A DNA stretch of 64,000 bases, from NCBI RefSeq assembly GCF_001692325.1, contig NZ_LXKN01000046.1, forward strand, positions 248,001 through 312,000. The letters are read 5' to 3'. Under the pieces are notes generated by a model, which ran no database searches, was not told where the DNA came from, and saw nothing but the letters and a program-made list of their open reading frames with translations. Source of the stretch: Rhizobium sp. AC27/96. Its GTDB lineage: Bacteria > Pseudomonadota > Alphaproteobacteria > Rhizobiales > Rhizobiaceae. The position numbers were made by a program, and so were the translations under genes. Shown one piece after another: positions 60,687 to 64,000 of this stretch (position 1 is the stretch's first letter; every line of letters begins with the position of its first letter).

Positions 60687-61865
60687 ATGTCCTTCATCCT
60701 CTTCGGCCAAGCCATCTCCGCGATCCAGGTTCTGACCGGCCTCGTCATCCTGCTCGTGATCGCCGTCCTCGTTCTTCTGATGCGCGGTCGCGGACGATCC
60801 GAGGAGGACATGCTGGAATCAGAGCACAACATGGCAACGCTTTTGCGGGCGCAGGCGGAGATGCAGGGCCGGCTCGCGACCATGGCCGAAGTGTTCGGCT
60901 CACGGCAAGCGGAGCTCAACCAGGCCATCGGCCAGCGCCTGGATGGCATGTCGCAACGGGTCACCGCGACGATCGGCGAACAGACGCGCTCGACACACGA
61001 GAACCTGCGCCGCCTACAGGAACGGCTCGCCGTGATCGATACGGCCCAGACCAATATTCAATCGCTGGCAAAGGATGTCGTCGGCCTGCAGGCCATCCTC
61101 TCCAACAAGCAGACGCGCGGCGCCTTCGGCCAGGCGCGTATGGAGACCATCATCACCGACGGGTTGCCGATGGGCGCTTATTCCTTCCAGCCGACGCTTT
61201 CGAACGGCTCGCGGCCCGACTGCACCATTCGGATGCCGAACGGTGCACCGCCGCTGGTTATCGATGCCAAGTTTCCGCTCGAAGCCTGGAATGTCATTCG
61301 CAGCGCGGCGAGCCCCGAGCAGGGCAAGATTGCCGCGCAGCAATTCCGCCGGGATCTGGAACTGCATATCCGCGATATCTCGGAGAAGTATCTTATTCCC
61401 AGCGAAACCCAGGATACCGCCTTCCTGTTCGTGCCCTCGGAATCGATCTTCGCGGAGATCCACGAGAATTTCGAAGCAATCGTGCAGAAGGCGCAGCGAT
61501 CGCGCATCGTCATCGTCTCGCCGTCACTGCTGATGCTGTCCATCCAGGTCATCCAGGCGATCCTGAAGGATCAGCGCATGCGCGAGCAGGCGCATGTCAT
61601 CCAGAGCGAAGTGGCGCATCTGATGGATGATCTCTCGCGCCTGGACGAACGGGTGCGCAAGCTCCAGGGACATTTCGCCATGGCACAGAAGGATGTCGAT
61701 ATGATCGTCACCTCCGCCGACAAGCTGGCAAGGCGTGGCGAGAGGATAGAAGCGCTGGAATTCGAGACCGCGAAAGAGCCGACAAAGGCGCGTGCGGAGG
61801 ACAGACCGAAGCCGATCGACAACCGTACCAGCCAACTCAAGCTGAGAGTAGTTGACGAGGACTGA
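60687..61865 (+). CDS. rmuC: DNA recombination protein RmuC
   Basis: A 392-residue membrane-anchored protein. Residues 8-27 form a single membrane segment (AISAIQVLTGLVILLVIAVL); about 40-125 are helical coiled coil; about 145-330 form the RmuC nuclease-like domain (RPDCTIRMPNGAPPLVIDAKFPLEAW, PD-(D/E)xK-like with VIDAKF). RmuC limits inversions and recombination at repeats. It is divergent from def. Confidence 0.9.
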   Translation: MSFILFGQAISAIQVLTGLVILLVIAVLVLLMRGRGRSEEDMLESEHNMATLLRAQAEMQGRLATMAEVFGSRQAELNQAIGQRLDGMSQRVTATIGEQTRSTHENLRRLQERLAVIDTAQTNIQSLAKDVVGLQAILSNKQTRGAFGQARMETIITDGLPMGAYSFQPTLSNGSRPDCTIRMPNGAPPLVIDAKFPLEAWNVIRSAASPEQGKIAAQQFRRDLELHIRDISEKYLIPSETQDTAFLFVPSESIFAEIHENFEAIVQKAQRSRIVIVSPSLLMLSIQVIQAILKDQRMREQAHVIQSEVAHLMDDLSRLDERVRKLQGHFAMAQKDVDMIVTSADKLARRGERIEALEFETAKEPTKARAEDRPKPIDNRTSQLKLRVVDED

Positions 61866-61964
61866 TCGCTTCGGGCAGTGTCGCGCGAAATCGGCGCGTG
61901 ATCCCAAAAGACATAGGGCAGCCTTCGGGTGGGATCATGCACAACTCGCAGGGCAGGATACCGC

Positions 61965-62864
61965 ATGATCACCATTTTCGGCTCCATCAACATGGACCTC
62001 ATCGCCACGACAGACCGTCTGCCCAAGCCGGGCGAAACCGTCGCCGGCAACGGTTTTTCCACGGCCGCCGGCGGCAAGGGCGCCAATCAGGCGCTGGCCG
62101 CGCGCCGCGCCGGCGCAACGGTGCGCATGAGCGGTGCTGTCGGCAATGATGGCTTTGCCGTGCCTGCGCTCGAACTGCTGGATGCTGCCGGCACCGATCT
62201 TTCCACCACTCGCCGTGTTTCGGAGCCAACCGGCACAGCCCTGATCCTGGTGGGTGGCGACGGTGAAAACATGATCGCCGTCGTTCCCGGCGCCAATGGC
62301 ACGAATACCGCCGAAGACGCAGCCGCCGCCGTCGCGGCGCTGAACCCCGGCGATACGCTGATGCTTCAGTTCGAAATTCCGGTCGACGCCGTCGAGACGG
62401 CATTGAACGCTGCGAAGGCCAAAGGCGTGCGCACGGTGCTCAATCTCGCCCCGCTGATCCCGGAAGCGGAACGCCTCGGCAGGCTCGCCGATATCGTTAT
62501 CGCCAACGAGACCGAATTCGAGAGGCTGGCTGGCCAGGACAACATGTCCGCCGCCGAGCGTGAGGCTGCCCTCGTCCGCCTGCATGGCGAAACCGGTCAG
62601 ACGCTGATCGTGACGCTTGGCGGCGACGGCGTCATCGCCATCCGCGACGGCGAGCTTTCCAGTGCCAAGGGCCTCGTGATCGAGCCTGTCGATACCGTCG
62701 GTGCGGGCGATACGTTCTGCGGTTATTTTGCCGCAAGCCTCGACGAGGGCCTGGATTTTCATGCCAGCCTGCGCCGCGCCGCAGTCGCCGGTTCGCTCGC
62801 CTGCCTCAAGGCGGGCGCGCAGCCGTCCATTCCCGTTGCCAACGAAGTCGCCGAACGGCTTTAA
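61965..62864 (+). CDS. rbsK: Ribokinase
   Basis: PfkB-family kinase of 299 residues, probably phosphorylating D-ribose to ribose-5-phosphate. The two signatures are AAGGKGANQALAARRAGA (about 37-54) and DTVGAGDTFCGYF (about 243-255) with the catalytic Asp; the N-terminal GSINMDLIATTDRLPKPGET is typical of ribokinases. The start at 61965 has AGGA upstream; 12 extra in-frame codons precede it. No rbs transporter is adjacent, but the Frc system 40 kb away may import ribose. Confidence 0.88.
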   Translation: MITIFGSINMDLIATTDRLPKPGETVAGNGFSTAAGGKGANQALAARRAGATVRMSGAVGNDGFAVPALELLDAAGTDLSTTRRVSEPTGTALILVGGDGENMIAVVPGANGTNTAEDAAAAVAALNPGDTLMLQFEIPVDAVETALNAAKAKGVRTVLNLAPLIPEAERLGRLADIVIANETEFERLAGQDNMSAAEREAALVRLHGETGQTLIVTLGGDGVIAIRDGELSSAKGLVIEPVDTVGAGDTFCGYFAASLDEGLDFHASLRRAAVAGSLACLKAGAQPSIPVANEVAERL

Positions 62865-62887
62865 ACTCAACAAATCGTAGGCATCTC

Positions 62888-62917
62888 GAAGCGCAATTAA
62901 TTAAATTTTTGCGCTTC
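62888..62917 (+). terminator. Possible weak terminator after the ribokinase gene
   Basis: A 9-bp perfect inverted repeat (GAAGCGCAA with TTGCGCTTC) with a 12-base A+T loop lies 23 bases after the stop. The T-run is inside the right arm, not after it, so termination is uncertain. The rest of the 190-base gap before the chemoreceptor gene holds nothing that I recognise. Confidence 0.4.
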
Positions 62918-63058
62918 CATATCATTCTCCTCTGGCCTGGCGTGCATGGCCTTGCGGCTGCGGCAGGAATTCTCACGGCGGCCCCATGACAGGGCCATCC
63001 TGCGCCGACTTTGCATCTGGATAATGCCTATCCGACGCATCGCTTTTTCGAGGAAATG

Positions 63059-64000
63059 ATGTTCATCTTTCGTATGAAGTCGCTTGCGGCCAAGCTCATC
63101 TTGGTCACGGGGCTAGCGATCGCACTTGTTTTGCTGGTTTCCAATTTTCTATTGATTTCCCAGACCCGCGATCGCGTCGAGACCCTGACGATGGATCAGG
63201 CCAATACCGAGGCCAAGTCCATTTCCAATGAGATTGCCGCCAATATCGGCGAGATGGCCAGCGCCGCGCGCTCGATGGCCGCCATCATCGGCCGTGGCCA
63301 CGAGGGCCAGACCTTCGACCGAAAGGGTATCATCAACATTCTCAAGGCGAACGTCGAACAGAACGCTTTTGCCTTCGGCAGCTGGTTCTGCGAGCAGCTC
63401 GGCGCCTTCGACGGCAAGACGATGGAGCTTGCCAACAACAAGGACCAGGGCGTCAACGACAAGGGTGCTTTCACCCCCTATTGGTCGAAGACCAAGGATG
63501 GCGGCATCCAGTTCTCCACCTTCAACAATGATTATACGGCTCCGTGGTGGAAGCTCGCCGCCGATAGCGGCAAGGGTTCGATCACCCCGCCCTACATGGC
63601 CGAAGGCACCGACGTTCCCACCACCATGAGCTCGATCGCCTATCCGGTGATGTCGGGCGGCAAGATGATCGGCGTCGCGGGCGTCGATATCTCCCTCGCC
63701 TCGCTCTCCACGAAGCTGCAGAAGCTACAGCCATTCGGCTCCGGCCGTGTGCTGCTGGTTTCCCAGGACAACAAGTGGCTGGTCGCACCGACGGCGGCCC
63801 TTTTGATGAAGGACTATAATGGTGCCGGCGCCGATACCATCAAGGCGGCACTCACCTCTTCCTCCGCAAGCATTATGAAAAACCTTTCGGATGACGGCGG
63901 CGAAGAATTCGACCGCGTCGTCTATCCCTTCGCGGTTCCGGGCCTCAACGCCACATGGGTCGTGCTCATCGACGTGCCGCACAGCGCAATCGCAGCGCCT
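63059..64000 (+). CDS. Methyl-accepting chemotaxis protein with dCache sensor (cut by window end)
   Basis: The first 314 codons of a chemoreceptor, still open at the window end. After a short basic N-terminus, residues 8-30 form a membrane segment (LAAKLILVTGLAIALVLLVSN). Residues about 40-305 form a periplasmic dCache domain, with GSWFCEQLGAFDGKTME, YWSKTKDGGIQFSTFNN, APWWKLAADSG, then GVAGVDISLASLSTKLQ. HAMP and signalling domains should follow outside. The start at 63059 is preferred (AGGA four bases upstream); ATG 63056 is in frame too. dCache receptors commonly bind amino acids or small organic acids. Confidence 0.85.
   Translation, partial: MFIFRMKSLAAKLILVTGLAIALVLLVSNFLLISQTRDRVETLTMDQANTEAKSISNEIAANIGEMASAARSMAAIIGRGHEGQTFDRKGIINILKANVEQNAFAFGSWFCEQLGAFDGKTMELANNKDQGVNDKGAFTPYWSKTKDGGIQFSTFNNDYTAPWWKLAADSGKGSITPPYMAEGTDVPTTMSSIAYPVMSGGKMIGVAGVDISLASLSTKLQKLQPFGSGRVLLVSQDNKWLVAPTAALLMKDYNGAGADTIKAALTSSSASIMKNLSDDGGEEFDRVVYPFAVPGLNATWVVLIDVPHSAIAAP

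Overview
The window is about 64 kb of a high-GC alphaproteobacterial chromosome. It is dense with genes on both strands and best fits the Rhizobiaceae (Rhizobium sensu lato). The evidence is the fructose transporter cluster frcBCAK with frcR, the core order rpmH-rnpA-yidC-engB-argB, the dapD-dapE-(membrane protein)-truA-fmt-def run, a BA14K-family protein, and a three-hairpin RNA of the rhizobial alpha-r14/cuckoo type. The species cannot be fixed from the sequence alone. I see no insertion sequence, prophage or CRISPR array.

Layout. 0.2-6 kb: a His-rich secreted peptide, a LysR-type regulator with two helix-turn-helix domains, and a YehZYXW-type osmoprotectant ABC transporter. 6-16.6 kb: small enzymes, a PRC-barrel protein, fadD behind a palindromic promoter, pgi and frk flanking a palindromic repeat, pyrE, a TetR/NmrA/DUF1772 accessory unit and a diguanylate cyclase. 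16.8-24.6 kb: pyrC, the fructose transport operon frcBCAK, divergent frcR with a RbsD/FucU-type mutarotase, and a proline-racemase-family enzyme with a Ser/Cys active site. 24.8-33 kb: a surface lipoprotein hydrolase, an anti-Shine-Dalgarno sRNA, an aldo-keto reductase, a TetR/phospholipid-methyltransferase pair, an SDR, a BA14K protein and a MarR-MFS efflux operon. 33-36.5 kb: a WcbI-GSCFA-WcbI cassette lying on the 3' side of a tRNA-Arg gene. 36.6-40.3 kb: a histidine kinase and a chemoreceptor. 40.6-49 kb: rpmH-rnpA-yidC, engB and argB, interrupted by a hydrolase/AraC pair and by an ECF sigma/anti-sigma/fasciclin module. 49-64 kb: an SDR/LysR pair, a PEP-mutase-family enzyme, a HAD phosphatase, an EF-hand protein, a LOG-family protein, dapD, dapE, truA, fmt, a FitAB-type toxin-antitoxin pair inserted before def, rmuC, a ribokinase and a chemoreceptor cut by the window end.

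How genes work together. Sugar handling is a theme: Frc uptake, FrcK, fructokinase, glucose-6-phosphate isomerase, ribokinase and a sugar mutarotase. Core housekeeping genes (pyrimidine synthesis, lysine/peptidoglycan precursor synthesis, arginine synthesis, initiator-tRNA formylation and deformylation, membrane protein insertion, RNase P) form a conserved backbone. Small accessory units, each with its own regulator, sit between them.

The items most worth a second look are the cuckoo-type sRNA at 26256-26380, the WcbI-GSCFA-WcbI cassette in which one paralogue has lost the cysteine of its N-terminal motif, the double-HTH LysR protein, and several clear palindromic operator candidates. Start codons were chosen by ribosome-binding site and family length. 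All functional calls come from motif recognition without database searches.
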